Below are positions 15,628-23,566 of a stretch of 35,162 nt of DNA, in pieces. The notes beneath the pieces were generated by a model. It made no database searches. It saw only the letters and a list, made by a program, of their open reading frames with translations, and was not told where the DNA came from. Origin of the DNA: Nocardia tenerifensis NBRC 101015 (GTDB lineage Bacteria; Actinomycetota; Actinomycetes; Mycobacteriales; Mycobacteriaceae); the NCBI RefSeq assembly GCF_000308715.1, contig NZ_BAGH01000393.1, positions 1 through 35,162 of the forward strand, given 5' to 3'. Numbering within the stretch: position 1 is the stretch's first letter; the number at the start of each line of letters is the position of its first letter. The position numbers and the translations under genes are program-made.

Positions 15628-18000
15628 ATGACCACAGCGGACGACGCCACCCCCGACGCGGACGAATCGACCGCCGCCCCGACGGCGGCCCGCGACGAAC
15701 CCGCCGAGCCGGTGCACACGGAACTCGCGCGCGCCGAGCCGGTGCACACCGAGCTCGCGCGCGGCGGTAAGCCGACGCCGAGCGAGGCGGCCGCGGCCGA
15801 GACCATCATCGGCGCGGGGCGCCCCGACTCCGAGCCGGACTCCGCCGCGACGATGCGGACCTCCGGGCGCAGCGTGCGCACGGCGCGGTCGCGGCCGACG
15901 GTGCGCAAGCTCGGCGGCGGACTGGTGCCGATCCCGACGGTCGAGCCCGCCGATCCGCGCTCGGCAGTGCTCACCGATCCCGTTGTCGCCGAGGGCAAAC
16001 GCTTCTGCTGGCGGTGCGGTAACCCGGTCGGCCGGGCCACCGCCGTCCGGCCCGCGGTGACCACGGGCACCTGCGACACCTGCGGCGCGCCTTACGATTT
16101 CCGGCCCTCGCTGCACGAGGGCGACGTGGTGTCGGGCCAGTACGAGGTGCAGGGGTGCATCGCGCACGGCGGGCTCGGCTGGATCTACCTGGCGATCGAC
16201 CGCAACGTCAGCGACCGCTGGGTGGTGCTCAAGGGCCTGCTGCACACCGGCGACGCCGAGGCGCAGGCCGTAGCCGTGGCCGAGCGCCAGTTCCTCGCGG
16301 AGGTGGCGCACGCCAGCATCGTGAAGATCCACAACTTCGTCGAGCACACCGACGAGGACGGCGCGCCGGTCGGCTACATCGTCATGGAGTACGTCGGCGG
16401 CCGCTCGCTGCGCGACATCCTGAACTCCTACGACCGCCCGTACCGGATGCCGGTCGCCGAGGCGATCGCCTACCTGCTGGAGATTTTGCCCGCGCTGGAG
16501 TACCTGCACTCGATCGGGCTCACCTACAACGATCTCAAGCCGGACAACATCATGGTCACCGAGGATCAGGTCAAGCTGATCGATCTCGGCGCGGTCGCCA
16601 CCATCGAGTCGTACGGAAACTTGTACGGCACCAGGGGTTTTCAGGCGCCCGAGATCGCGAAGACCGGGCCGACCGTCGCGTCGGACATCTACACCGTCGG
16701 GCGCACCCTCGCCGTGCTCACCCTCGAGATGCCGATGGAGCAGGGCCGCTACCTAGACGGCATCCCCGACCCCGCCGATCACCCCGTGCTCGCGCGCTAC
16801 GAGTCCTTCCACCGCCTGCTGCTGTGCGCGACGGACCCGGATCCGGAGCGGCGATTCCCCTCGGCCAGAGCCATGTCCGCGCAGCTGTCGGGGGTCCTGC
16901 GCGAGATCCTCGCGCTGGAGACCGGCACCGAGCATCCGCAGTTGTCGACCGTGTTCAGCCCGCCGCGCGCCAGCTTCGGCACCGAGGAGCTGATCAGGCA
17001 GACCGACGCCTACGCCGACGGCCACGCCCGCAGCAAGCTGCTCGACGCGCGCGATGTGGTTGCGGCGCTGCCCATTCCGCTGCTCGACTCCGCCGACCCG
17101 TCCGCGCCGCTGCTCGCCACCACGGTGCACCCCGAGCCGGAGCAGTCGCTCGAGGCGCTGCGGGCCGCCAGGGAACGGGCCGAGGCCGACCCCGGAAACG
17201 CGCCGGAGACCTTGGATCTGGAGCTCACGCTGGCGGAGGCGCGGGTGCGCCTCGACCTCGGTGAGCCGGCCACGGTGCTCGATCTGCTCACTCGATTACC
17301 CGAGAACGATTGGCGCGTCGGCTGGTATCGCGGCCTGGCGCAGCTGCTCGACGGGGAATACGAGCAGTCCTTCGCCGGCTTCGACGACGTGCTGCGGGTG
17401 CTGCCCGGCGAGATCGGGCCCAAGCTCGCGCTCGCCGCGACCGCGGAATTGCTACTGCAGCAGGATGATTCGACGGATGCGGCGCGGTGGCGGACCTGCG
17501 CGGAGAAGTTCTACGACACCGTGTGGCGCACCGATCGCGCGGTGGTGAGCGCCGCCTTCGGCCTGGCCCGGCAGCTGGCCGGGGTCGATCGGGTGGTGGA
17601 CGCGGTGCACGCCCTCGACGAAGTCCCCGCCGCCTCGAGACATTTCACCACCGCCAGGATGACCGCGGTGCTCCTGCTGCTCACCGCGGCGCCGGTGGCC
17701 GAGCTCGAGGAATCCACCCTGCACGTCTGCGCCTCGCGCGTGCTGAGCCTGCCCGCCGGCGAGGGCAGGGCGGTCCAGATGCGCGTGCTCGTCCTCGGCG
17801 CCGCCCTCGCCTGGCTGCAGGCGGGCAATACTCCGAAACGGCCCGACGCCAGCCTGTTCGGCGCGCCGTTCACCGAACGGTGCCTGCGCGAGGGGACCGA
17901 GGCCGGCCTGCGCGCGCTCGCCCGCAGCGCACCCGGCCGCAACCACCGCTACGCCCTGGTGGACCTGGCCAACTCGATTCGCGCGAAGACTTGGGTATAG
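15628..18000 (+). CDS. pknG: Serine/threonine protein kinase PknG
   Basis: 790-residue soluble kinase that controls glutamate/2-oxoglutarate metabolism in relatives. The disordered N-terminus contains a likely phosphorylation stretch (AAAETIIGAG). A rubredoxin-like zinc ribbon uses Cys127, Cys130, Cys149 and Cys152. The kinase domain has the ATP-lysine in RWVVLKG (Lys202), a YNDLKPDN catalytic loop near 300 and DLGA in place of DFG; this non-RD pattern is typical of PknG. TPR-like helices fill the C-terminus. It is about 40 residues longer than the M. tuberculosis protein, partly through a 10-residue tandem duplication in the N-terminus (15703-15762). It begins 6 bases after glnH. Confidence 0.96.
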   Translation: MTTADDATPDADESTAAPTAARDEPAEPVHTELARAEPVHTELARGGKPTPSEAAAAETIIGAGRPDSEPDSAATMRTSGRSVRTARSRPTVRKLGGGLVPIPTVEPADPRSAVLTDPVVAEGKRFCWRCGNPVGRATAVRPAVTTGTCDTCGAPYDFRPSLHEGDVVSGQYEVQGCIAHGGLGWIYLAIDRNVSDRWVVLKGLLHTGDAEAQAVAVAERQFLAEVAHASIVKIHNFVEHTDEDGAPVGYIVMEYVGGRSLRDILNSYDRPYRMPVAEAIAYLLEILPALEYLHSIGLTYNDLKPDNIMVTEDQVKLIDLGAVATIESYGNLYGTRGFQAPEIAKTGPTVASDIYTVGRTLAVLTLEMPMEQGRYLDGIPDPADHPVLARYESFHRLLLCATDPDPERRFPSARAMSAQLSGVLREILALETGTEHPQLSTVFSPPRASFGTEELIRQTDAYADGHARSKLLDARDVVAALPIPLLDSADPSAPLLATTVHPEPEQSLEALRAARERAEADPGNAPETLDLELTLAEARVRLDLGEPATVLDLLTRLPENDWRVGWYRGLAQLLDGEYEQSFAGFDDVLRVLPGEIGPKLALAATAELLLQQDDSTDAARWRTCAEKFYDTVWRTDRAVVSAAFGLARQLAGVDRVVDAVHALDEVPAASRHFTTARMTAVLLLLTAAPVAELEESTLHVCASRVLSLPAGEGRAVQMRVLVLGAALAWLQAGNTPKRPDASLFGAPFTERCLREGTEAGLRALARSAPGRNHRYALVDLANSIRAKTWV
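15703..15762 (+). repeat. 30-bp in-frame tandem duplication inside pknG
   Basis: Two adjacent 30-base units (15703-15732 and 15733-15762) differ at two positions. Both changes are synonymous, so the ten-residue unit AEPVHTELAR is repeated identically in the disordered N-terminus of PknG. Confidence 0.9.
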
Positions 18001-18201
18001 ACGCACTCACGAAATCCTCATGATCGGTTCGGCAGGATCGGTCCCGGATCAGGTTCGCGACGCTGTTCGCCGCTGGCCCACCGCGTGTCACCGGAGCCCG
18101 GCTGCCCTCGCCGTCCGGTGGCGGTCGCCCGGACTGCCCTCCTGGCTCGGCCCGAAACACGCGGGAGCCCAGCGCTTCTCGGCGTGCGCGCGACGATCCG
18201 G

Positions 18202-18232
18202 GCCCGGCCGGACTCCCCCCCGGCCGGGCTTT
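18202..18232 (+). terminator. Rho-independent-like terminator after pknG
   Basis: A 10-bp stem GCCCGGCCGG/CCGGCCGGGC (18202-18211 with 18220-18229) encloses an 8-base loop and is followed by TTTCT. It is 200 bases past the pknG stop and directly abuts the convergent end of ackA, so it probably serves both genes. The rest of 18001-18201 shows no gene. Confidence 0.75.
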
Positions 18233-18233
18233 C

Positions 18234-19445
18234 TCACTTCTCCGTTTCCGCCACCCGATGGGCGGCGCGGGCGATCGCGAGTTCTTCGTTCGTGGGTACG
18301 ACCAGAACGACCACCTTGGCGTCCGGCGGCGAGATGCGCCGGGCCGTACGGTCTTTCGCGGCGTTGGCGGCGGGATCCACCTCGATGCCGAAGCGGGACA
18401 GGCCGGCCAGGGCGTCGGCCCGCACGTCGGGACTGTTCTCGCCGACGCCCGCGGTGAAGGTGATGGCGTCGACGCCGCCGAGGTCGATCAGGTAGGCGCC
18501 GAGGTAGCGGCGGAGGCGGTGGATGTAGACGTCGTAGGCGAGTCGCGCTGCGGCGTCGCCCTTGTCGATGAGGCCGCGCAGTTCGCGGAAGTCGTTGACG
18601 CCGGACAGGCCCTTGAGGCCGGAGTCCCGGTTGAGCAGCCGGTCGACCTGGTCGATGTCGTAGTCGGCCGAGCGCACCAGGTGCGCGATGATGCCGGGGT
18701 CGAGGTCGCCGGACCTGGTGCCCATCACCAGGCCCTCCAGCGGGGTCAGGCCCATGCTGGTGTCGATCGGGCGCCCGCCGCGGATCGCCGAGGCCGAGGC
18801 GCCGTTGCCGAGATGGAACACGATCTGGTTCAGCCGCGCCGGGTCGCGGCCGAGCAGCTCGGCGACCTGGCCGGACACGTACTCGTGCGAGGTGCCGTGG
18901 AAGCCGTACTTCCGAATGCCGTGCGCGGCCGCCACTTTCGCGTCGATGGCGTAGGTCTTGGCGGCGTCGGGCAGGCCGTGGAAGAACGCGGTGTCGAACA
19001 CCGCGACCTGCGGCACGTCGGGCAGCAGCTGGCGGGCGCTCTCGATGCCCGCGACGTTCGCCGGATTATGCAGCGGCGCAAGCGCGGACAGGTCGGAGAT
19101 GGCCTCGACCACCGAGTCGTCGATCAGCGTCGGGCGGTAGAACACCTCGCCGCCGTGCACCACCCGGTGCCCGACCGCGCGGACCCCGGCATTGGAGAGG
19201 TCGTGGCCGGTCTCGGCGAACGTGTCGAAGATCAGCCGCAGCCCGGCCCGGTGATCGGCGATCGCCTCGCGGCGCTCGGTGGTCTCGCCGTCGGCCTTGT
19301 GCTCGATCCCGGCGTTGTCCTCGCCGATCCGGTCGACCATGCCCGCGGCCGTCACGGTGCCCGAGTCCGGGTCCAGGAGTTGATATTTGATGGACGACGA
19401 GCCGGAATTGATCACCAGCACCAGGTCGTCGACTGCCTCCGTCAT
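18234..19445 (-). CDS. ackA: Acetate kinase AckA
   Basis: 403-residue acetate kinase, interconverting acetyl phosphate plus ADP with acetate plus ATP. The ASKHA fold is complete: VLVINSGSSSIKYQLLD near the start, VGHRVVHGGE, FDTAFFHGLP, RKYGFHGTSHEYV, VFHLGNGASASAI, DTSMGLTPLEGLVMGTRSGD and TFTAGVGENS. It lies downstream of pta on the same strand. The ATG at 19445 has AGGAGG four bases upstream and shares one base with the stop of a 24-codon leader ORF (TGATG). The leader carries a perfect 36-bp duplication of the ribosome-binding segment, so translation control may be unusual. Confidence 0.96.
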   Translation of the reverse strand: MTEAVDDLVLVINSGSSSIKYQLLDPDSGTVTAAGMVDRIGEDNAGIEHKADGETTERREAIADHRAGLRLIFDTFAETGHDLSNAGVRAVGHRVVHGGEVFYRPTLIDDSVVEAISDLSALAPLHNPANVAGIESARQLLPDVPQVAVFDTAFFHGLPDAAKTYAIDAKVAAAHGIRKYGFHGTSHEYVSGQVAELLGRDPARLNQIVFHLGNGASASAIRGGRPIDTSMGLTPLEGLVMGTRSGDLDPGIIAHLVRSADYDIDQVDRLLNRDSGLKGLSGVNDFRELRGLIDKGDAAARLAYDVYIHRLRRYLGAYLIDLGGVDAITFTAGVGENSPDVRADALAGLSRFGIEVDPAANAAKDRTARRISPPDAKVVVLVVPTNEELAIARAAHRVAETEK

Positions 19446-19551
19446 CACGCCTCCTGTGTCCTGCGGGACACCCGCACCCGGTCAGCTCCGACGAGCCGGG
19501 CTGCGCAAGTGTGGCTCATCACGCCTCCTGTGTCCTGCGGGACACCCGCAC
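19442..19551 (-). repeat. Perfect 36-bp direct repeat carrying hairpin, Shine-Dalgarno and start codon
   Basis: Copies at 19442-19477 and 19516-19551 are identical and 74 bases apart. Read on the minus strand each holds a hairpin GTGTCC-CGCA-GGACAC (19456-19471 and 19530-19545), then AGGAGG, then GTGATGA. The downstream copy is the ackA start; the upstream copy starts a short leader ORF. A related weaker hairpin (GTGTC...GACAC, 19602-19617) follows the pta stop. Confidence 0.92.
19445..19519 (-). CDS. Putative 24-residue leader peptide upstream of ackA
   Basis: An ATG at 19519 preceded by a perfect AGGAGG (19529-19524) opens 24 codons and ends in TGA. That stop overlaps the ackA ATG by one base. 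The peptide begins MSHTCAARLV and is Arg-rich near the end (DRVRVSRRTQEA). The signals arose by duplication of the ackA ribosome-binding segment. Whether it is translated, and whether that matters for ackA, cannot be told from sequence; it may be a neutral by-product of the duplication. Confidence 0.45.
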   Translation of the reverse strand: MSHTCAARLVGADRVRVSRRTQEA

Positions 19552-19619
19552 ACCCTCCGCAACCACGCCGGTCGAGCCCCTGTTCCTGCACGCGTGCCGC
19601 TGTGTCCGGAAAGACACGC

Positions 19620-21692
19620 TCACTCCCCCTGCGCCTGGATCGCGGTGATCGCCACCGTATTGACGATGTCGGCGACCAGCGCGCCGCGCGAGAGGTCGTT
19701 GACCGGCTTGCGCAGGCCCTGCAGCACCGGGCCGATGGCGATCGCGCCCGCGCTGCGCTGCACGGCCTTGTAGGTGTTGTTGCCCGTATTGAGATCGGGA
19801 AACACGAAGACCGTCGCCTTGCCCGCCACGTCGGAGTCGGGCAGCTTCGTGGTGGCGACGGTCGGCTCGATCGCCGCGTCGTACTGAATAGGGCCCTCCA
19901 CCAGCAGTTCCGGCGCACGCTCGCGCACAAGCTTGGTCGCCACCCGCACCTTGTCCACGTCGGCGCCGCTGCCGGACTCGCCGGTCGAGTAGGACAGCAT
20001 GGCGACCCGCGGCTCGATGCCGAACCGGGACGCGGTGGCCGCCGAGGAGATCGCGATATCGGCCAGCTGTTCGGAGGTCGGGTCGGGGACCACCGCGCAG
20101 TCGCCGTAGGCCAGCACCCGATCGGCCAGGCACATGAGGAACACGCTGGAGACGGTGGAGACGCCGGGCACCGTCTTGATGATCTCGAACGACGGCCGGA
20201 TGGTGTGCGCCGTGGTGTGCGCCGCGCCGGAGACCATGCCGTCGGCGATGCCCCGATAGACCATCATGGTGCCGAAATACGAGATGTCGGCCATGGTTTC
20301 GCGGGCCCGCTCGACGGTCATGCCCTTGTGTTTGCGCATCTCGGCGTACTCCTCGGCGAAATCATCGAGGTGGCCGGAGGTTCGGGGATCGAGCACCTGC
20401 GCGGCGGAGATGTCGACGCCGAGCTCGGCGGCGCGCGCCCGGATCGACTGCTCGTCGCCGAGGATCACCAGGTCGGCGATTTTGCGCTGCAGCACCCGGC
20501 CCGCCGCGCGCAGGATGCGGTCGTCGTCGCCCTCCGGCAGCACGATGCGTTTGCGGTCGGACCTGGCGCGCTCGATGAGCTGGTACTCGAACATCTGCGG
20601 CGTGACGACGGTGGTGAGCGGAACCTCGATGCGACGCAACAACTCCACCGCGTCGACGTGCTCCTCCATCAGCGCCAGCGCGGTGTCCACCTTGCGCGGG
20701 CTGCCCGCCGCCATGCGCCCGCGGGTGCGGTAGGCGGCGCTCGCGGTGTCGTAGGTGCCGAGCTCGGTGGTGAGGATGGGCAGTTTCGGCTTGAGGCCGC
20801 TCATCAGCCGCGCGACCGCGGGATGCGGCAGCATGCCGCCGTTCATGATGATGCCCGACAGCGACGGAAAGCCCTCCGCCTCATGGGCATTCACGACGCT
20901 GAGCAGCACGTCGGAGCGGTCGCCCGGCGCGATGACCACGACGCCGTCGACCAGCCGCTCCAGGATGTGCTCGGCCGTCATGCCGCCGACCATGATCTTC
21001 AGCGCCTCACGCTGTAGCAATTCCTGGTCGCCGCTGTACATCTCGCCGTCGATGGCGGCGCACAACTCGGCCATGGTGGGCGAGATCAGCAGCGGCACCT
21101 CGGGCAGCGTCCAGGTCGGTACGGGGAAGGCGCGCAATTCTTCGGCGACCTCGGCCATCCGGTCCGGGTCGCAGCGGTTGGCGATGATCGCCACCAGCTG
21201 CGCGTGCTCGAGGGTCAGTTCGCTGCGGCACAGCTCGGCCAGCTGCTTCACCTCGGCGGGGGTGCGGCCGGAGCCGCGCACGACGAGCAGCACGGGCGCA
21301 CCGAGATTCACCGCGATCCGGGCGTTGAAGCGCAGTTCGCTGGGGCTGGCGACATCGGTGTAATCGCTGCCGACCACCACCACCGCGTCGCAGACCTTGG
21401 CGACCTCGTGGAAGCGCATGACGATCTCGCTGATCGCGGCGTCGGGGTCGGCGTGCACCTGCTCGTAGGTGACGCCGGTGGCCTGCGCGTAGTCGATGTC
21501 GGCGGTGCTGTGCTCGAGCAGCAGCTCGAGGATGTAGTCGGGCTCGGTCGTGGACCGGGTGATGGGCCGGAACACGCCGACCCGCGCGGTGGTCGCGCAC
21601 AGCATCTGCAGCGCCCCGAGCGCCACCGTCGACTTCCCGGTGTCGCCCTCGGGCGAGGCGATGTAGACGGTGGACGGAGCGTGATCGGCCAT
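19620..21692 (-). CDS. pta: Phosphate acetyltransferase Pta
   Basis: 690-residue long-form phosphotransacetylase converting acetyl-CoA and phosphate to acetyl phosphate. The N-terminal P-loop domain (IASPEGDTGKSTVALGALQ) is followed by a DRTGG-type regulatory domain (IMVGGMTAEHILERL, VVIAPGDRSDVL). The C-terminal catalytic PTA domain has RIVLPEGDDDRILRAA, GMVSGAAHTTAHTIRPS and MLSYSTGESGSG. The length fits the mycobacterial enzyme. The frame stays open for 180 codons upstream, but the family N-terminus and a candidate -10 (TAAGCT at 21705-21700, seven bases before ATG) fix the start at 21692, as a leaderless message. ackA lies 174 bases downstream. Confidence 0.95.
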   Translation of the reverse strand: MADHAPSTVYIASPEGDTGKSTVALGALQMLCATTARVGVFRPITRSTTEPDYILELLLEHSTADIDYAQATGVTYEQVHADPDAAISEIVMRFHEVAKVCDAVVVVGSDYTDVASPSELRFNARIAVNLGAPVLLVVRGSGRTPAEVKQLAELCRSELTLEHAQLVAIIANRCDPDRMAEVAEELRAFPVPTWTLPEVPLLISPTMAELCAAIDGEMYSGDQELLQREALKIMVGGMTAEHILERLVDGVVVIAPGDRSDVLLSVVNAHEAEGFPSLSGIIMNGGMLPHPAVARLMSGLKPKLPILTTELGTYDTASAAYRTRGRMAAGSPRKVDTALALMEEHVDAVELLRRIEVPLTTVVTPQMFEYQLIERARSDRKRIVLPEGDDDRILRAAGRVLQRKIADLVILGDEQSIRARAAELGVDISAAQVLDPRTSGHLDDFAEEYAEMRKHKGMTVERARETMADISYFGTMMVYRGIADGMVSGAAHTTAHTIRPSFEIIKTVPGVSTVSSVFLMCLADRVLAYGDCAVVPDPTSEQLADIAISSAATASRFGIEPRVAMLSYSTGESGSGADVDKVRVATKLVRERAPELLVEGPIQYDAAIEPTVATTKLPDSDVAGKATVFVFPDLNTGNNTYKAVQRSAGAIAIGPVLQGLRKPVNDLSRGALVADIVNTVAITAIQAQGE

Positions 21693-21699
21693 GCCCGAA

Positions 21700-21770
21700 A
21701 GCTTAGTGAATAGGCGGCTAATCCCGCCTCCGGCGCGAAATTCACGCCCAGGCGGGACCGCCGCTATAGT
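21700..21770. promoter_or_regulatory. Divergent leaderless promoters of pta and the Ddn-like gene, with shared inverted repeat
   Basis: Minus strand: TAAGCT at 21705-21700, seven bases before the pta ATG. Plus strand: TATAGT at 21765-21770, six bases before the ATG of the oxidoreductase. Neither gene has a Shine-Dalgarno. Between them is the inverted repeat TCCCGCCT (21722-21729) / AGGCGGGA (21750-21757), a possible shared operator. Confidence 0.5.
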
Positions 21771-21776
21771 CCGGGC

Positions 21777-22283
21777 ATGGCTGAGCAGTTTCCCGACCGG
21801 CAGTGGGGCTCGCGCACCAGCGCGCTCTCTCGCCTGGCGAACAGGTTCGCGGCGACCAAGCCCGGCTCCTGGCTCATCCGCAAGATCACCCCGCTCGATC
21901 GTGCCGTGCTCGAGCGCACCGACGCCAAGTACACCGTGCTCGGCCCGATCGGCGCCCCGGTGATCCTGTTGACCACCACCGGCCGCAAGTCCGGCAAACC
22001 CCGCACCCAGCCGCTGCTCTACGTGCACGACGGCGACGTGCTCTACGTGATCGGCAGCAACTTCGGTCAGGAACACCACCCCGCCTGGACCGCCAACCTT
22101 CTGGCGAACCCCGCGGCCACCGTCGCCATCGCCGGCCACCGGATCCCTGTCCGAGCGACTCTTGTCGACGCCGCCGCCAAGGACGAGATCTTCACCCGCT
22201 TCGTCGAGCTGACCGGCGCCTACTCCGCCTACCACGACCGCACCACGCGCGACCTCCGCATCTTCGCCCTGCGCCGGGCGTAA
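21777..22283 (+). CDS. Deazaflavin (F420)-dependent nitroreductase family protein (Ddn-like)
   Basis: 168 residues of the Ddn/FDOR split-barrel family, which use reduced cofactor F420 to reduce quinones, enones or nitro compounds. The core is TTTGRKSGKPRTQPLLYV near residue 65, SNFGQEHHPAWTANLLANP and VAIAGHRIPVRA, ending with YHDRTTRDLRIFALRRA. There is no signal peptide. Its native substrate cannot be read from sequence. F420-reducing glucose-6-phosphate dehydrogenase (fgd1) lies 4 kb away and could supply the cofactor. The ATG at 21777 sits just after a good -10 element, so it is probably leaderless. Confidence 0.87.
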   Translation: MAEQFPDRQWGSRTSALSRLANRFAATKPGSWLIRKITPLDRAVLERTDAKYTVLGPIGAPVILLTTTGRKSGKPRTQPLLYVHDGDVLYVIGSNFGQEHHPAWTANLLANPAATVAIAGHRIPVRATLVDAAAKDEIFTRFVELTGAYSAYHDRTTRDLRIFALRRA

Positions 22284-22289
22284 GCCGGG

Positions 22290-22343
22290 CGCACCGCCGG
22301 ACCGGCCCGCACCGCCGGACCGGCCCGCACAGCCGGGTCAGCG
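22290..22343. repeat. 18-bp tandem repeats after the Ddn-like gene
   Basis: Two identical 18-base units (22290-22307 and 22308-22325, CGCACCGCCGGACCGGCC) and a degenerate third (22326-22343) fill half of the convergent gap 22284-22396. No function is apparent; they look like slippage duplication. Confidence 0.7.
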
Positions 22344-22396
22344 CTCACGCCCAGCCGGACACGCGTGCAGAGCTTCGCCTGAGGCCGGGTCAGGGC

Positions 22397-22939
22397 TTAA
22401 AGCCAGGTCGCCACTCCGCCGTGGTGCGAGCAGGTTCCCTTGCGGGTCTGGCTGAAGGAATAGCTGCCGTCATTGCATTTCGCGGTGGCACCGGAGGGTG
22501 CGGCGGGCGCCTGCACCGGGCTGTGCACGCAGTCGCCGCTGGCGTTCAGGTACGAGTCGGGGCCGCACACGGAGCCCGGATCGCTCGCCCGTGGTGGGTC
22601 GATCGGCGGGGCGGCCAGCGGTGCAGGGGCGGTCGGCGGCGCGGGGGCGGCCGGAGCCGGAGGTGGGCGCAGTGCCACCGTTGTTCGCGGCAGCGTAACC
22701 GTCGATGGCGGGTCCGCGACGGTGGTCGGCGGGCTCGTGGTGGTGGTCGGCGCGAGGGTCGAGGCCGGGGAACTGGTCGTGCTGGGCGCAACTGAAGTGG
22801 TCGAGCGGACTGTTGTTGTGGCGGAAGAGGTTTGGACCGGACGGGCCGTCGGGGTGGGCTGGACCGAGCAGCCGCCGACGAGCACGGCGAACGCGCTCAC
22901 ACCGACGAGGAAACCGAGACCGCTGAGGCGGGAATGCAA
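22397..22939 (-). CDS. DUF3761-type lipoprotein with Thr/Pro-rich stalk
   Basis: 180 residues. A lipoprotein signal peptide ends in LVGGC (Cys24). About 75 residues very rich in Thr, Ser and Pro follow, then an Ala/Pro linker. The compact C-terminal domain has four Cys and ends TCSHHGGVATWL, the pattern of DUF3761. The stalk probably spans the cell envelope and holds the small domain at a distance; the domain's function is unknown. The start is the TTG at 22939, because GGAG lies six bases upstream and the signal peptide begins there. Upstream, 22960-23045 is unusually AT-rich for this window and probably holds the promoter. Confidence 0.78.
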   Translation of the reverse strand: MHSRLSGLGFLVGVSAFAVLVGGCSVQPTPTARPVQTSSATTTVRSTTSVAPSTTSSPASTLAPTTTTSPPTTVADPPSTVTLPRTTVALRPPPAPAAPAPPTAPAPLAAPPIDPPRASDPGSVCGPDSYLNASGDCVHSPVQAPAAPSGATAKCNDGSYSFSQTRKGTCSHHGGVATWL

Positions 22940-23051
22940 CTGATACTCCGATGATTGATAGCCAGCAGAGTGCTGGATGACTTACATCACTTCATCGAAG
23001 ACACGCTCCGGCCTATTACCAAACAAACACAGTTCACATTGGTCTCGGTGG

Positions 23052-23498
23052 TCAGCCGGCCTGCTCGATCGTGGACAGGTGGGCGATGTTGGCTTGGTCG
23101 TCGGGGGCGGGGCTGGGCGCGGTGGCGAACCAGGCGTCAAGGATTTCTTGTAGTTCGGCGGCAGAGGTGGAGCGGAGGCTCAGGGCCAGGACGTTGGCGT
23201 CATTCCATCGGCGGGCGCCCTTGGCGGTTTCGGCGTCGGCGCAGAGGGCCGCGCGGACGCCGGAGACCTTGTTGGCGGCGATGGAGGCGCCTGTGCCGGT
23301 CCAGCAGCAGACGATGGCCTGGTCGGCGCGGCCCTGGATGACGTCGCGAGCGGCGGCCTCGCTGGCCCACGCCCAGTCGTCGCGTTCGGTCTCCGAGAGC
23401 GCGCCGTGCGGCAGCGTCTCGTGCCCGCGCCGGGTCAGCTCCTCGATGAGTTCGCTCGCCACTCCGACGCGTTCGTCCGCAGCTACCGAGATGCGCAT
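23052..23498 (-). CDS. RpiB/LacA/LacB family sugar-phosphate isomerase-like protein
   Basis: 148 residues with the ribose-5-phosphate isomerase B fold: VAADERVGVASELIEELTRRGH at the start, AIVCCWTGTGASIAANKV near residue 68-85, then GVRAALCADAETAKGARRWNDAN. The Cys-containing loop IVCCWTGTG aligns with the catalytic VCGTG loop of RpiB but has extra residues, so the substrate may not be ribose 5-phosphate. The ATG at 23498 follows TACCCT (23510-23505), a candidate -10 six bases away, suggesting a leaderless message. It is divergent from the DJ-1 gene and shares its twin-operator region. Confidence 0.82.
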   Translation of the reverse strand: MRISVAADERVGVASELIEELTRRGHETLPHGALSETERDDWAWASEAAARDVIQGRADQAIVCCWTGTGASIAANKVSGVRAALCADAETAKGARRWNDANVLALSLRSTSAAELQEILDAWFATAPSPAPDDQANIAHLSTIEQAG

Positions 23499-23525
23499 GC
23501 ACTCAGGGTAATGCCGCATTACCGC

Positions 23526-23566
23526 ATTATTGACAGCATGCTGTCAATAATGACAGGATGCTGTCA
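23526..23566. promoter_or_regulatory. Twin palindromic operators between the RpiB-like and DJ-1 genes
   Basis: Two sites with arms TGACAG/CTGTCA and 4-base centres lie at 23531-23546 (CATG) and 23551-23566 (GATG), exactly 20 bp apart. The first is embedded in a perfect 26-bp palindrome (23526-23551). The second runs into the DJ-1 ATG. TTGACA at 23530-23535 could be a -35. Occupancy should block DJ-1 transcription. The MarR protein encoded downstream is the obvious candidate binder. Confidence 0.72.

Noticed and set aside
19620..22235. An 871-residue Pta with a 180-residue N-terminal extension
   Set aside because: The extension is antisense to the Ddn-like gene, has no Pta similarity, and the 690-residue form fits the family and a -10 element next to its ATG.
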